Source: Toxorhynchites rutilus septentrionalis (Eukaryota; Arthropoda; Insecta; Diptera; Culicidae). Taken from it: DNA of 64,000 bases. Made by a program: the position numbers and the translations under genes. A model generated the notes under the pieces. That model did no database searches. It was not told the DNA's origin and saw nothing but the letters and a program-made list of their open reading frames with translations. Position 1 is the stretch's first letter; the number at the start of each line of letters is the position of its first letter. Positions 1 to 9,607 of this stretch are shown here, in pieces. Location of the stretch: positions 239,354,191-239,418,190 of the forward strand of contig NC_073745.1 of assembly GCF_029784135.1 (NCBI RefSeq), given 5' to 3'.

Positions 1-29
1 AAAAGATTTTTTGGGACCAAAAACACAGA

Positions 30-175
30 TTTTATTATGGCACCCCTGTCTCCATCAGCGACTCGCTTTAAAAACGCAACGAAAACTTGCAGTTTTCAAG
101 CAAATCGTGATGGGCGATGAAAAGTTCGATCAATAATAACGAACGAAAAAAAAAATCTTTAGTGCAAGCGAAATA
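30..175 (+). pseudogene. mariner transposase remnant
   Basis: The plus strand retains the segment around the first catalytic aspartate, reading QIVMGDEKF where mariners have V-T-G-D-E-K-W, and then runs into stops. It is preceded by bases resembling the helix-turn-helix region. Everything else is lost or lies outside the window. Confidence 0.5.
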
Positions 176-196
176 AACCTCTATTAGCTATCCCCA

Positions 197-1104
197 ATGC
201 CGATCTTCACTTGGAGGACTGGAGAAGACTTCTTCTTCTTCTTTTTGGCTTTTAAAGAGGGTTTAAACTTTTCAAAACTTTTCAGTTCATTCGCCTCTAG
301 ACTGGAGAAGACGTACAACCAAACCTGGATTTCACTAGTTCTGAAGACATTGACCACACTGGGGGATAAACGACAATCTGCTGCACTTTGTGAAAAACTT
401 TGCGTCAAATCGGACCTTCGAGTAAAAGTTAGATGCACTTGTTTAAGGCGCCTTCCCGAAGAAACTGGTGTACCTCAAGATTCCATTTTAGTGCTCGTAT
501 TCATCTTCACGGACGACAACCTTTTAGTAGTGCTGGGGAACACGCATATAGCATCAAGCATCAAGATCTAGGCAGCTACCAATGCTATCAGTAAATGAGC
601 TACCGAACGTGGTTTCGGGATTTAGAGGAAAAAGAGCGGTTACAGGGTAGTCAAAATTTACAGCGGGGAAGCGCTCGGGAGTCAAAATTTACAACGAACC
701 CATTCCACGCCGTAGAACCTTGAAAATACTGAGAGCGGAAGTCAACTACAACCTGAATTTCCAGCACCATGTCGATGAGGTGAGGAATAACTGTGCCTTA
801 ATTTGTTTTAAGCCATTACCAAACCTCACCGGAGTAATAACCGGATGATCTGTTTACGGGTGGCCAAAGATGGTATCTAACTGACGTGTATTATCTTCGG
901 CCTGCTACAATCAATACCAACAGTCTCGATGCGCTGAAGTGGGGTGACCTCCGTTTGACATTTTCATGGACGCGGCAAAAATCTCCAGAACTGTGAGCTT
1001 CCTCACCTAAACCAGCGGAGATGAGGAGACGCACCTGACTGTCTTTACAAAAAAAAAATCTTACAACGGGTGACACACTCCAACCTCCCGCCGATAGCTG
1101 AACA
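197..1104 (+). pseudogene. degenerate non-LTR retrotransposon, reverse transcriptase part
   Basis: Translation of 197-571 contains TGVPQDSI followed by a hydrophobic stretch. This matches the G-V-P-Q-G-S box of non-LTR reverse transcriptases, with the conserved glycine changed to D. Between 720 and 830 another frame gives a segment like the post-catalytic region (LNFQHHVDEVRNNC). The RNase H/C-terminal part resumes at 1618 after a SINE insertion, so both halves were one element. There are many stops and frameshifts, so it is inactive. Confidence 0.55.
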
Positions 1105-1114
1105 ACTTTGGTTT

Positions 1115-1607
1115 TTTTTTTCAGGGGGTCTCCGTAGCCACATTGGTTGCGCGTTCGCTTAGTAAGCGATCGATCGTGAGTTCAAAACTCAGGGCCCTCA
1201 TTGACCATCTTTGTGTTGTTACAGAATAACTACGTCCACGCAACATTCACCAGCGATGGAGATCGATCCACGGTCGAAATAAGATCGATTCATCCATACA
1301 ACTGCTCTGCTCTGCAAGACACATCGGGCTGTTGTTCTATAAATAACTCAACAATGATCAATCAACTGTCTCCGCTGTCCGGTCTAACTGGATAATGGAA
1401 GAACAGATAGAAAACTCGTACGCCTAAATGGCTACTGTGTAGATGTACCATATGCAATGGTATAGAAGGAATACTGGCAAATGGCAACTGTGTAATGTGC
1501 TAATTATAGATAATGATAACCATGTGACATGTACACGATTAAAATTCGGCTCTGTTTCAGATAAAATGCTAATGAGCCTAAAATAAATATATGGGATAAA
1601 AAAAAAA
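1115..1607 (+). mobile_element. tRNA-derived SINE, copy 1 (10-bp target duplication)
   Basis: The element starts with a tRNA-like head: an A-box-like TAGCCACATTGG, a strong hairpin CGCTTAGTAAGCG where an anticodon arm would sit, and a B-box-like GAGTTCAAAACTC. A ~400-bp body and a tail ending GAGCCTAAAATAAATAT then an A-run follow. ACTTTGGTTT is repeated exactly at 1105-1114 and 1608-1617, which marks the insertion into the older LINE relic. Other copies start at 50247 and 61601. Confidence 0.85.
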
Positions 1608-1617
1608 ACTTTGGTTT

Positions 1618-2150
1618 GAGGCCAATGGAGAGGCTGGTGATCCGATCGAAAAATACCATCAGAAACAACTTCTGAACTAGGACGGCCTCAGTGAACCTGA
1701 AGCAAACTTTTGTCAAATTTATCTCACGAAAATTGTCCGTTGAAGCGGTACGGAGAATTAAAAGCTTCATAACCAAAATCGAAGGCGTGAAATCGATGAG
1801 GGAACCGCGAATCCTGTCCAGACTTAGAATTGGTCGCTGCAAAATATCACAAAACTTCAACAGAAGATTTTTTCAACCCCTTTGCGATCTGTGCAAGATC
1901 CGCAATTCGGTCGAACACATCGTTTGTGTTTGCCTGAAATACGAGAACCTCCGAAACTTTTACGGCATTTGTGACCACCCTTGAATATAATCCTTCTTGA
2001 ATTGCTTCACTGTTTTGTTTTCTTAAAAATGGCAACTTGTATTTCAAAACTTGAATAAGAAATTGTGATCCAAAGATCCTTGTTTCTTTGCCATCACCGT
2101 GTATGTAAAACCAATTATGTTGGTAAATTGTAAACACACTTCGCGGTACT
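1618..2150 (+). pseudogene. degenerate non-LTR retrotransposon, C-terminal part
   Basis: The ORF at 1691-1984 has the layout of the C-terminus of RNase H-bearing (I/R1-like) LINE proteins: an ILSRLRIGRCKIS segment, then a cysteine-histidine knuckle CDLC...VEHIVCVCLKYENLR. It directly follows the SINE at 1115-1607 and continues the reading of the upstream relic. It lacks the RNase H core and ends in non-coding sequence without a clear poly-A tail. Confidence 0.6.
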
Positions 2151-2284
2151 TATTAGGTCGTATTTGCTGGGACGAACCATCTCAGGAGTCTCAAAAGAAG
2201 AGAGAAATAAAGATATTTCAGAGAGGCGAATGAACTGCAAAAGTTTAAAGCCTCTTAAAAACAAAGAAAGAAGAAGAAGATATT

Positions 2285-2560
2285 TCAGCATAATGGCAAT
2301 GGATGTATGGGAAAAATTTCATCATCGAATTTTAAAAACCGACCATGTACATTTTGTTCATTGGCCCAAAAAAATTATGTGTGCTAAGTTTCAGCTCGAT
2401 CGGACATGATTTAGGGGTGCCTCAAAGCGCTCAAAGTTTCGATTTTTTGATCCTCGAAAATCTTTCAAGGGAAGAGTAAAGGAAATTTGAAAAATCGTTT
2501 TTTTTTCGATGCCAAATTACATTCAAATGCATGAAACGTAGAGATCTGGTGCCATCTCGA
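2285..2560 (+). repeat. interspersed repeat, inverted partner at 3300-3610
   Basis: The segment contains CCGACCATGTACATTTTGTT, then GGCCCAAA, a stretch about AGTTTCAGCTCG, and TTTTTGATCCTCGAAAATCT. The same order of motifs appears inverted at 3300-3610 and again at 17625-17915, with a shorter piece at 39360-39430. The coding-like frames across it are not conserved, so it is a non-coding repeat of unknown class. Confidence 0.6.
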
Positions 2561-2611
2561 AAAAAAAATGTTTGGCCGAAAATCAATGAAGGTATGGAAA
2601 AAAGTCATAGG

Positions 2612-2680
2612 AGGGTTGTGTCCGAGACACGACCTGAAAAGGTCCGTTTTGTTTGGTTGTTGGGTATTGTTTGATCACTC
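2612..2680 (-). mobile_element. HEE fragment E1 (hairpin end only)
   Basis: The hairpin GGTTGTGTC-CGA-GACACGACC matches in position and spacing the GGTT-side terminal hairpin of HEE copies E2 and E5. The GACGTAGGACTA motif that normally follows is missing, so this is a decayed end or a related element. Confidence 0.35.
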
Positions 2681-3299
2681 CACCAGTGTTTACCGAGTAA
2701 TGATGACAGAAGGATGGAAAAAAAAAACTCACCAATGTAATATAAGATAATTACCAATACCGAACACAATTATCAATTTTTCTCATCAGTAAAAACATGT
2801 TACTTTAATATAGAGAAAACATATTTGAAATGGAAAAGCTAATTTTCTTTAATAATTTTTACTGTTTATGAATTGAGTTTCATAAACAGTAAAAATTATT
2901 AAATTTATTTGAATTTTAATTGGACTAACAACACCTAATACTATATGTAGAGCATATGGGAATTTACTTTTTCTAATATTTCTTCACTTTTCCAATTTTA
3001 CTCGCCGTATAAACTTTCCTTGGGTGAAATGAACGCAACCAAACAGACAGCTTAAACCAAACGACCCGTTCTCGAGCGGGAACACACCTTGGTTTTTATT
3101 TATGAAAATTGAAATAAATCGTTTCATAAATCATGTCATTTTTAACACAACTGCTACCATATACAATTTTACACTTACACTTGTGCTAAATTTTTCCCAA
3201 TACACGATCGATCACTGATATGAAATTTCAAATTTACGTGGGAGCAAAAGCTCCCCTTACTTTTATGTATTTGCAATACCGATTTCCCCCAGGCAGCTT

Positions 3300-3610
3300 G
3301 GTTTTGTATTGTATCTATGCACAGATCATTTTTTTGGACCAATAAACAAAATGTACATGGTCGGTTCTTTAAATTCGATATTTTTTTTTCCATACCTCCA
3401 TTGCCTCTCAGGCTAAGTCCCAAAAGGTCGAATTTCGGCCAACATTTTTTTTTCGTGATGACACCAGATCTCGACGTTTCATGCATTTTTAAGTCATTTG
3501 GCATCGAAAAAAAAAATCTATTTTCCAAATTTCCTTTACTCAGATAATTTTTTTGGGCCAACAAGCAAAATGTACATGGTCGGTTTTTGAAATTTGGCAT
3601 GTCAAGCCAT
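3300..3610 (-). repeat. interspersed repeat, inverted copy of 2285-2560
   Basis: This is the reverse complement of the repeat at 2285-2560, sharing AAAATGTACATGGTCGG and the GATCTCGACGTTTCATGC region. The pair could be the arms of one decayed inverted-repeat element, but the spacer (2600-3300) has no recognisable content. Confidence 0.6.
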
Positions 3611-3689
3611 AGAACAGAAAATTGAACCAAAATTTGAAATGGAATTTGAGCGTAATTCAATTATTTTCCGAAGTTTTTGTCAAAAAATG

Positions 3690-3776
3690 GATAAATGTCC
3701 ACGCTTGTCCACGAAGGGGGAGGGGGTGTCTAAAATCGTGGTTTTTCTGTCCACGTGGTATGTGGACAGCCCCTTA
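3690..3776. repeat. end of a DNA transposon (GGGCTGTCCACATACCACGT type)
   Basis: GGGGCTGTCCACATACCACG (minus strand, ending near 3776) with internal CACGTGGACAG resembles a transposon terminus common in culicine genomes as I remember them. Its matching second end was not found, so only one end is annotated. Confidence 0.4.
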
Positions 3777-3789
3777 AGTTAGAATATGC

Positions 3790-5480
3790 CTGAATATCAC
3801 GTGAAAAATTGTCAATTCCGTGCTTCCATTGTGAGGAATATGGAAATATGGAAACGAAGCACCGACATCGAGCACCTATACAAGTATATAAAATATAATG
3901 AAAAATCATCCCGGTGAATAACTTCAATCGAAGCACGGATTTTTCCGGAGCCTACCTACCGTGAAGAAGGACCTGAGCCGCTTTCGGAACAAAATGGATT
4001 GCTCCCACGGCCCTCACGAAAATTTCACATTGTGTCAGTGGCGAAGCAAAAGAAATACTTTCCGTGCTCGTTGTTAATAAATAACGAAAGAAGACACTCA
4101 GCTTTGGAATTGTGTTTCAAAAGTCAGAGGCGAAGACAGCAACAAATTGCCAAACGAGACGACGACGAAAACGAGTAAAATTGGCGAAAGGCATACGGTG
4201 CACCATGGTGGCAGAAGAGAACCGGAAAGGGTCGCTTCCGAAGCACTCGAATGTGCCTGCCGAAAATAAAAAGGATACTAACGAAGAAAAATGCAAAAGG
4301 ACGGGAAAGGTTGGAGTTACAGCATAAGCCCGGACTCTTTCGGTTCCGTCGAAGAAATATAAATTGTTATGAGAAACTACTTCAAAGGAATGAACAAACA
4401 GAAAAGCCGAATCGATGGAAGTAGATAAACAATGTTACTTCCGATTGGGTGGTGGTATAGGGACCCGGTGTCGTTTTCTAAAATTCGAAACGAGTGAGAA
4501 ACGAGATGTCTGTTGCAGAAGCGCTCGATTTCGTGACCTAATTTGTTGGTATATTGTAGAAATCGATTCAGAAGAATGTATGTTTTTATAAAAATATTGA
4601 CTACAAGAAACCATAATTACAAAATTCTATCGTACCAATCAGAGATTCGATGCGAACAAATTCTAATTATGTCATCAGTTAGCTAATTAACACCCAAGCA
4701 AGAAACCAAAAAAACTCCATCCGAAACAATTTCCACGCAAATACACATCAAAGAACGAGGAAAAAAACAAACTGAACAGAAAAAGCCCGTCCATGTTGAT
4801 TTCAAATTAATTAGAATGTAAATGAATCCTGCACAGTGACCGGATAGATATTATAAGCAAACCAGAGACGAGACTGGAAAAAACACGAGAAACCCTGAGG
4901 ATAAAAACCCAGACGGGAAACAAACAGCCCCTAGCATGTAATTTTCCCGGGCAACATGAACAACGACCTGGAAGCAAGAGAAATGTTTTGATTCCCGGGC
5001 AAAATACACAGCGAAAGGGCACGGAATGAGTGGTCACTGAACGAAAGACAACTGGGGAGCCGCCGTATAGGGAGCTTTGCGAAACATGTTGTGCAAATAT
5101 TGGAAGCGCAATTGCTTGTGCTACCACTACGAAGAACGAATAAATTTCTTATTATTGCTCGGAAGGTGTTATTGGATTCAAGATAGTTGATCTGTTCTAT
5201 GGGAAAATAAATCGAATATTTTTTCGAACTCCGATAAACGTTGTTTCGCAACAGAAAATCCGAACCGAATCGGGAGTGTGGTGGGATGGCGGCATCGACA
5301 GCAATCACTGCGGTGCAAATTTTCGCCTTCGGGTTTCCACCGAGGAACGCAGATGCCATAGCTGAAATATATCTTCTTCACATTCGGCTTGAAATACGCT
5401 GCATTTTGACGCCACTTTCAGCTCGTAAACAATGCTCGAATTTACGAAAATATCATTGTTCGATGGAAAATATCATTGAA
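3790..5480. other. non-repetitive region with no recognisable gene
   Basis: This stretch has mixed composition and several short ORFs on both strands. None shows a known domain or conserved motif. A minus-strand acceptor-like TATATTTCAG (near 5361) opens a 142-codon frame whose protein does not resemble a synaptobrevin tail. The region lies downstream of Syb and could hold its last exon or 3' UTR, but I cannot point to it. Confidence 0.4.
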
Positions 5481-5486
5481 ACGATG

Positions 5487-5529
5487 GGAAAGATTTTTCG
5501 GACCATCCTAAAATTGAAATGGCCCTTAG
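5487..5529. repeat. orphan terminal inverted repeat of the 6341-7043 element type
   Basis: TTTTTCGGACCATCCTAAAA followed by TTGAAATGGCCCTTA is nearly identical to the right end of the element at 6341-7043. No partner end was found nearby. The next 800 bases (5530-6340) show no gene; 5730-5810 shares a GCGTGGTTTTGTAGAA stretch with HEE copy E5. Confidence 0.55.
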
Positions 5530-6340
5530 TCGCCGATGAGTCATTCGCTATTTATCAGCCATTCTGCTAGCGACCGCAGCGGCAGCGAGGCTTTCTAGAT
5601 GGCCTTTTTCAAGGTCGTTCAATTTAATTCAATTTAATCGAACGAAGCTCAGCTCAGCTTTTGATTACTTCGGGTATGACATTAGAATGTACAAAATTTT
5701 CAAAACATTCCTTTAGCCGAAAATTTTGGCGGCTCTTGAAAGGATCAATGGGATAGCGTGGTTTTGTAGAAGCTGTTTATTCATTCTTGTTCTCGCGAAA
5801 ACAAAACACGAGAGTTGTGACCCTATTACCCAATCAGCTCGAACTAGACACGGTGCGACTTGAGACGATTTCAAATTTGTTCCCTCACCATTTGAGAACG
5901 CATAAAATCAATTATTCTTACGAGAACTTCAATCATACACAACCAATCTCCACATAACGGTATGAAAGCCGGAGTGGTACGTCCTTCTTAATATTTCTGT
6001 TCTGCTTTGCTCCTGCTCGTCGGTGCCAGCTCAGCACTACGCTTACATTCCAAATATTCTGAGAATGCCTTCCAGAATGGAAGACGAATTTAGAAATCCG
6101 TTCAATATGGTTGTTGAGGTTGGCCAGGCCGAGCACAATATTTCTAATGTTTTCACGACCATCCGACGACATGCATCAACCGCTGATCAATCTTGGCTTC
6201 GATGGGCTTTCATGCATATCTATACATCCATTCCATGCCAAACCTATAATCGTAATTTTAAAATTTTCGTAAGAAGTGATATTTTTATTCCTTATTGCCA
6301 AATATTGGACCCGTATGTTTTTTTTAAATTTTTTCATTAG

Positions 6341-7043
6341 GGTGTTCATTTCCATTCTAGGGCGTTCCGAAAAATAATTTTTCCCGTTTTTAAAAAAATT
6401 ACATTTGTCAAAAATTTATTACTTTTGAACTGCTAGATCGATTCAGATGTTCGAAATATCAAATTGAAGCCAGTGTTTTCTCGAAAAATAACACTGAACT
6501 CGCAGAAAAACTGATTTTCTTTCTCATAAATATTGAGATCAGAGAGGCGTTTGTGTCGTTTTTGAGTTAAGATTTTCCAAAGTTATCCGATGCTTCGGAT
6601 TTTTTTTTCAAAAATAATTTTTCCAAAAATTTATGACTCTTGAGCGACTTGACCGATTCAGATAATCGACATTTCAAATTTAAAAGAAAAAATATTATAC
6701 TTGGAAAATGAAATCGGATTTTGTTTTCATAAATAATTATTGTATTTGTTTTTTATGTTTTTACATGGTTTGAACTTTTCACTGGAATTTTCAAGAAAAA
6801 AGTATTGAGAAATATGGCACCATCTATCTCTAAGAAATGTAAACCATAAAAAACAAATACAATCAATAATTACGAAAACAAAATCTTATTTTTTGTGATT
6901 GTGGTATTAAAAAAACTAATTGGCTTTAATTTGATATGACGATCATCAAAATCGGTCCAGCAATTCAAAAGCTTTAAATTTTTTTAAAGTAATTTTTTGA
7001 AAAAAAAAATATTTTTCGGACCATCCTAAAATGGAAATGGCCC
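6341..7043. mobile_element. MITE-like element with ~40-bp terminal inverted repeats
   Basis: The left end GGGTGTTCATTTCCATTCTA then GGGCGTTCCGAAAAATAATT pairs with the inverted right end GGGCCATTTCCATTTTAGGA then TGGTCCGAAAAATATTTTT. TA lies immediately outside both ends. The interior has no ORF of note but has internal symmetry around the CATAAAAAACAAATACAA stretches. Non-autonomous; superfamily not determined. Confidence 0.65.
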
Positions 7044-7070
7044 TTATGAAATAAAAATAAATATTTTAAG

Positions 7071-7815
7071 AGGTTGTATCAAAGACACGAACGCTTAGAA
7101 CGTAGGACTACGCATTTGTTTTATTCAAACTGCTTGTTTATCATTTCGGATATTTTTCATAAATGCAAAGAAGAATATTAGACCAGTAAATAAATGTGAA
7201 GAAATTTCATAAATCATTCTTTACTAGATTAGTTTTGGTGAACCTGAAAAGGGAAAAATCATTAACGCTTGGCTTTGCAGTAGCAGTTCTAAAAGCTGCG
7301 ATTCTTTCTTCCCTTTGCGAGAACAGTACACGAACTGGTCATATGACGCAATTTTATTCTTAATGTTAATGCACGCATTGCACAGAGTATTTATCGTGCT
7401 CCTGGTGGTCACACGCGATAAAATATTTGTTCCACCAGCACCATAGTCCACCCCTCGAGGGGAAGTAAAGTTGACACAAAATGAGCAGAATGTGAAACAC
7501 AATCTATTCTCCCTCGTCGCTCGTCGATGATTTTGTTTCGATGACCACAAAGTGGGAAATGAAAATTTTCCTTAGAGGATATGCAATATTTATATACTAG
7601 TGACAGTGTACTTAATGTGCAAGGGTGGGGTTTACGTCGCAAATTTTCTCTTTTTGTTATCCCTTTCGTTGTTGCTTTTCTCGCGGTTGCATAAGTTGTC
7701 CGTTTCTGACAGCACGGTTAGGAAAGTACAAAGATGGTCAGAAAAAATGTGTGGGAAAATGGGAATGCTTCTAGTTTTCCTCAATTTAAAACACAATTTT
7801 ACGGTATATCCGAAA
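7071..7815 (-). mobile_element. HEE copy E2, 3' part truncated
   Basis: It begins GAGGTTGTATCAAAGACACG followed by CTTAGAACGTAGGACTACGC, the same end as E5 at 14109, and stays alignable with E5 to about 7815 (shared TCGCAAAGGNAAGAAAG on the minus strand, GTGCAATGCGTGCATT, a TATAAATATTGCAT promoter-like stretch, and CAGAAAAAATGTNTGGG). On the minus strand TATAAATA lies about 340 bp before CCCTTTTCAGGTT, which resembles a histone mRNA 3' stem-loop, but I find no histone codons between them. Confidence 0.65.
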
Positions 7816-7829
7816 ATCTAGATTATCCT

Positions 7830-8755
7830 TTTTCTAGTTCCGACTTCTCATGATTTGCTCAGATTTCACCAGATTATCTGCAAGCTTCTGTTAATTCGTT
7901 TCATCGATTGATGCATGTTGCTGTTATTAGCATTTGCATTTGCAAAAGAATAGAAAACAAATCTCAAAAATACGCCAAGGCTTGGGAGACAATACTTAGT
8001 TGGCTTTCTCAAATTATAGCCAAGCATGCTGTTTATATTAAAAGTGCATACACCTTCTCTGTGCCTTGAAAGATTTGTTCATCCATTGCTTTATTTATGC
8101 CGCAAATATGTGCTGATTCAGATATTTGCAAAGAAATCAAGATTGTAAGGCAACATATATGATCACAAAATCTTTGGGAGATGGTCAAATCGAGCAGCTC
8201 TTCATATATTTATGCAATCATAATTGCAATCATGATTGCAAATGGATTGACGAACTTATCAGGCAAAAATGTTCTTGCTTCAGTTACTCAAACCGGATGG
8301 ACATGGATGGATTGAGTTACAGAATGGATCGTAAACAGTTCGTGAGAGATATGCTATTATCAAGGTTAACAAAACTGATTCGAGAATCTTATAGAATAAA
8401 TTGATACAGAAGGTACAAATAATATAGTGCCACCAGCTTCATTACTTGGAGTTGTCTTGGAGAGAACTTGCCCTACACTTTTCATCATGCAGCGGTGTTG
8501 ATACAGGATCGCTCAGACATTTGAAATCTTCAAACATCGCAATATAACCCTTATAAGGGCGTGGCAACTATATTGCCATCCAGAAAAAAAATCTTTTCGC
8601 TACACTTGGGATATTATTTCCATAATTTGCTTAGACGAAGATTTCTAAAGGTATCTGGGAATACTTCATTTTTTTTCGGGTGCTGAAAATGTACGATACG
8701 ATTTAGGGAATCATTTTTATGTAGAAAAACCACGATTTTAGAGCGCCGGTAGAAA
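7830..8755. other. AT-rich region, no gene seen
   Basis: There are only short unrelated ORFs. A small palindromic stretch near 8215-8245 (repeats of AATTGCAATCATGATTGCAA) is the only structure noted. Confidence 0.5.
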
Positions 8756-8763
8756 ACTATGCT

Positions 8764-9031
8764 ACTTCTTGAATGACTTAAACGTTAACTGTGGAACTTT
8801 TGCCGTCTCAACGTATTCATTAACTAGCGTCATTCTTTAATACTTAGTTGAGATTTCTTAAGCCAAATAACACGCCTTGATTGTATTCCGAGGGGCAAGC
8901 TCTAGAATACGCGTGACCACAGTGCAAGTCGAAGGAAATTTCTTTGACGAAAAATCCTCCGGCCAGAACGGGAATCGAACCCGTACACCCGGCATGATAG
9001 TGTGAGACGCTAACCACTTGACCACGGGTGC
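8764..9031 (-). mobile_element. tRNA-derived SINE (second family) with 8-bp target duplication
   Basis: On the minus strand it starts with a tRNA-like head with a near-perfect A box (TGGTCAAGTGG) and a perfect B box (GGTTCGATTCC). The anticodon arm does not pair, so it is not a working tRNA. The body carries GGATTTTTCGTCAAAGAAAT and CCTTCGACTTGCACTGTGGT, which I recall as a very common Aedes SINE (Feilai-like); this name is from memory. ACTATGCT is duplicated at 8756-8763 and 9032-9039. Confidence 0.75.
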
Positions 9032-9377
9032 ACTATGCTTAAATTTATTGAAAATACAACAAATTGATAAATTTCTCACTGGAAACGTTCTATTTGCGAT
9101 CTATTGTGTAAGATCATGCAGTTTTTTGACGTAGGACTACGTCTTTCATTTCTATACCGGGGTGTAAAATCAAAGTTTCGAAAACGAAAGCGTTACGCCG
9201 GAGACCGAGATTTTGAGCGTTAATAGCTCCTAAACAACTGAACGAAATGGTATGATAAACACTTCATTCGAAAGATAAAATGTCTACGCGTTATATACTT
9301 GTTACTTTTTGATCCAAAAACTTGTTTCAATAGTGCTAAAATTGCTTTCAAAACAGGCTATTGAAATCACCAATCGG

Positions 9378-9413
9378 TATATAAGCGAGCGGCGCTCGGA
9401 AATCCACTCAGTT
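9378..9413 (+). promoter_or_regulatory. TATA plus Initiator core promoter inside HEE
   Basis: TATATAAG starts 32 nt before the A of TCAGTT, the arthropod Initiator consensus, which is the canonical spacing for RNA polymerase II. The pair is repeated in E6 (TATA near 18480), E8 (23712) and E9 (28386, with a local duplication), and inverted in E13 (45450) and E15 (49021). Downstream there is only a 26-codon frame (starting M-K-A-R-M-N-G), of unknown meaning. Confidence 0.6.
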
Positions 9414-9607
9414 CTAATTGAACAGCGATTGGAGCATGTTGTCGCTGTTGCGGTGAAGCTCTTTATTTATCATGAAAGCGCGGATGAACGGTGTCACCAA
9501 GAGCCTGTTTGTGCACCCTAGGCCAGAAGGGAATCTATCAGGAGGAGAGTGATGCCACAAACGGTTCCCTGGGAAGACATCGCTACACACACATACACGC
9601 GCGGCTA

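Noticed and set aside
3175..3660. 161-codon minus-strand frame as a gene
   Set aside because: It is a read-through of the repeat shared with 2285-2560 and 17625-17915. The frame is not kept in the other copies.
4931..5359. Minus-strand 142-codon frame after an acceptor-like site, as the last Syb exon
   Set aside because: The phase could be made to fit, but the protein (cysteine- and serine-rich, 140 residues) does not resemble the very short tail of synaptobrevins, and no conserved motif was seen.
8958..9034. Functional tRNA gene on the minus strand
   Set aside because: A and B boxes are excellent, but the anticodon arm and acceptor stem do not pair, and a SINE body plus target duplications follow. 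It is a SINE head.
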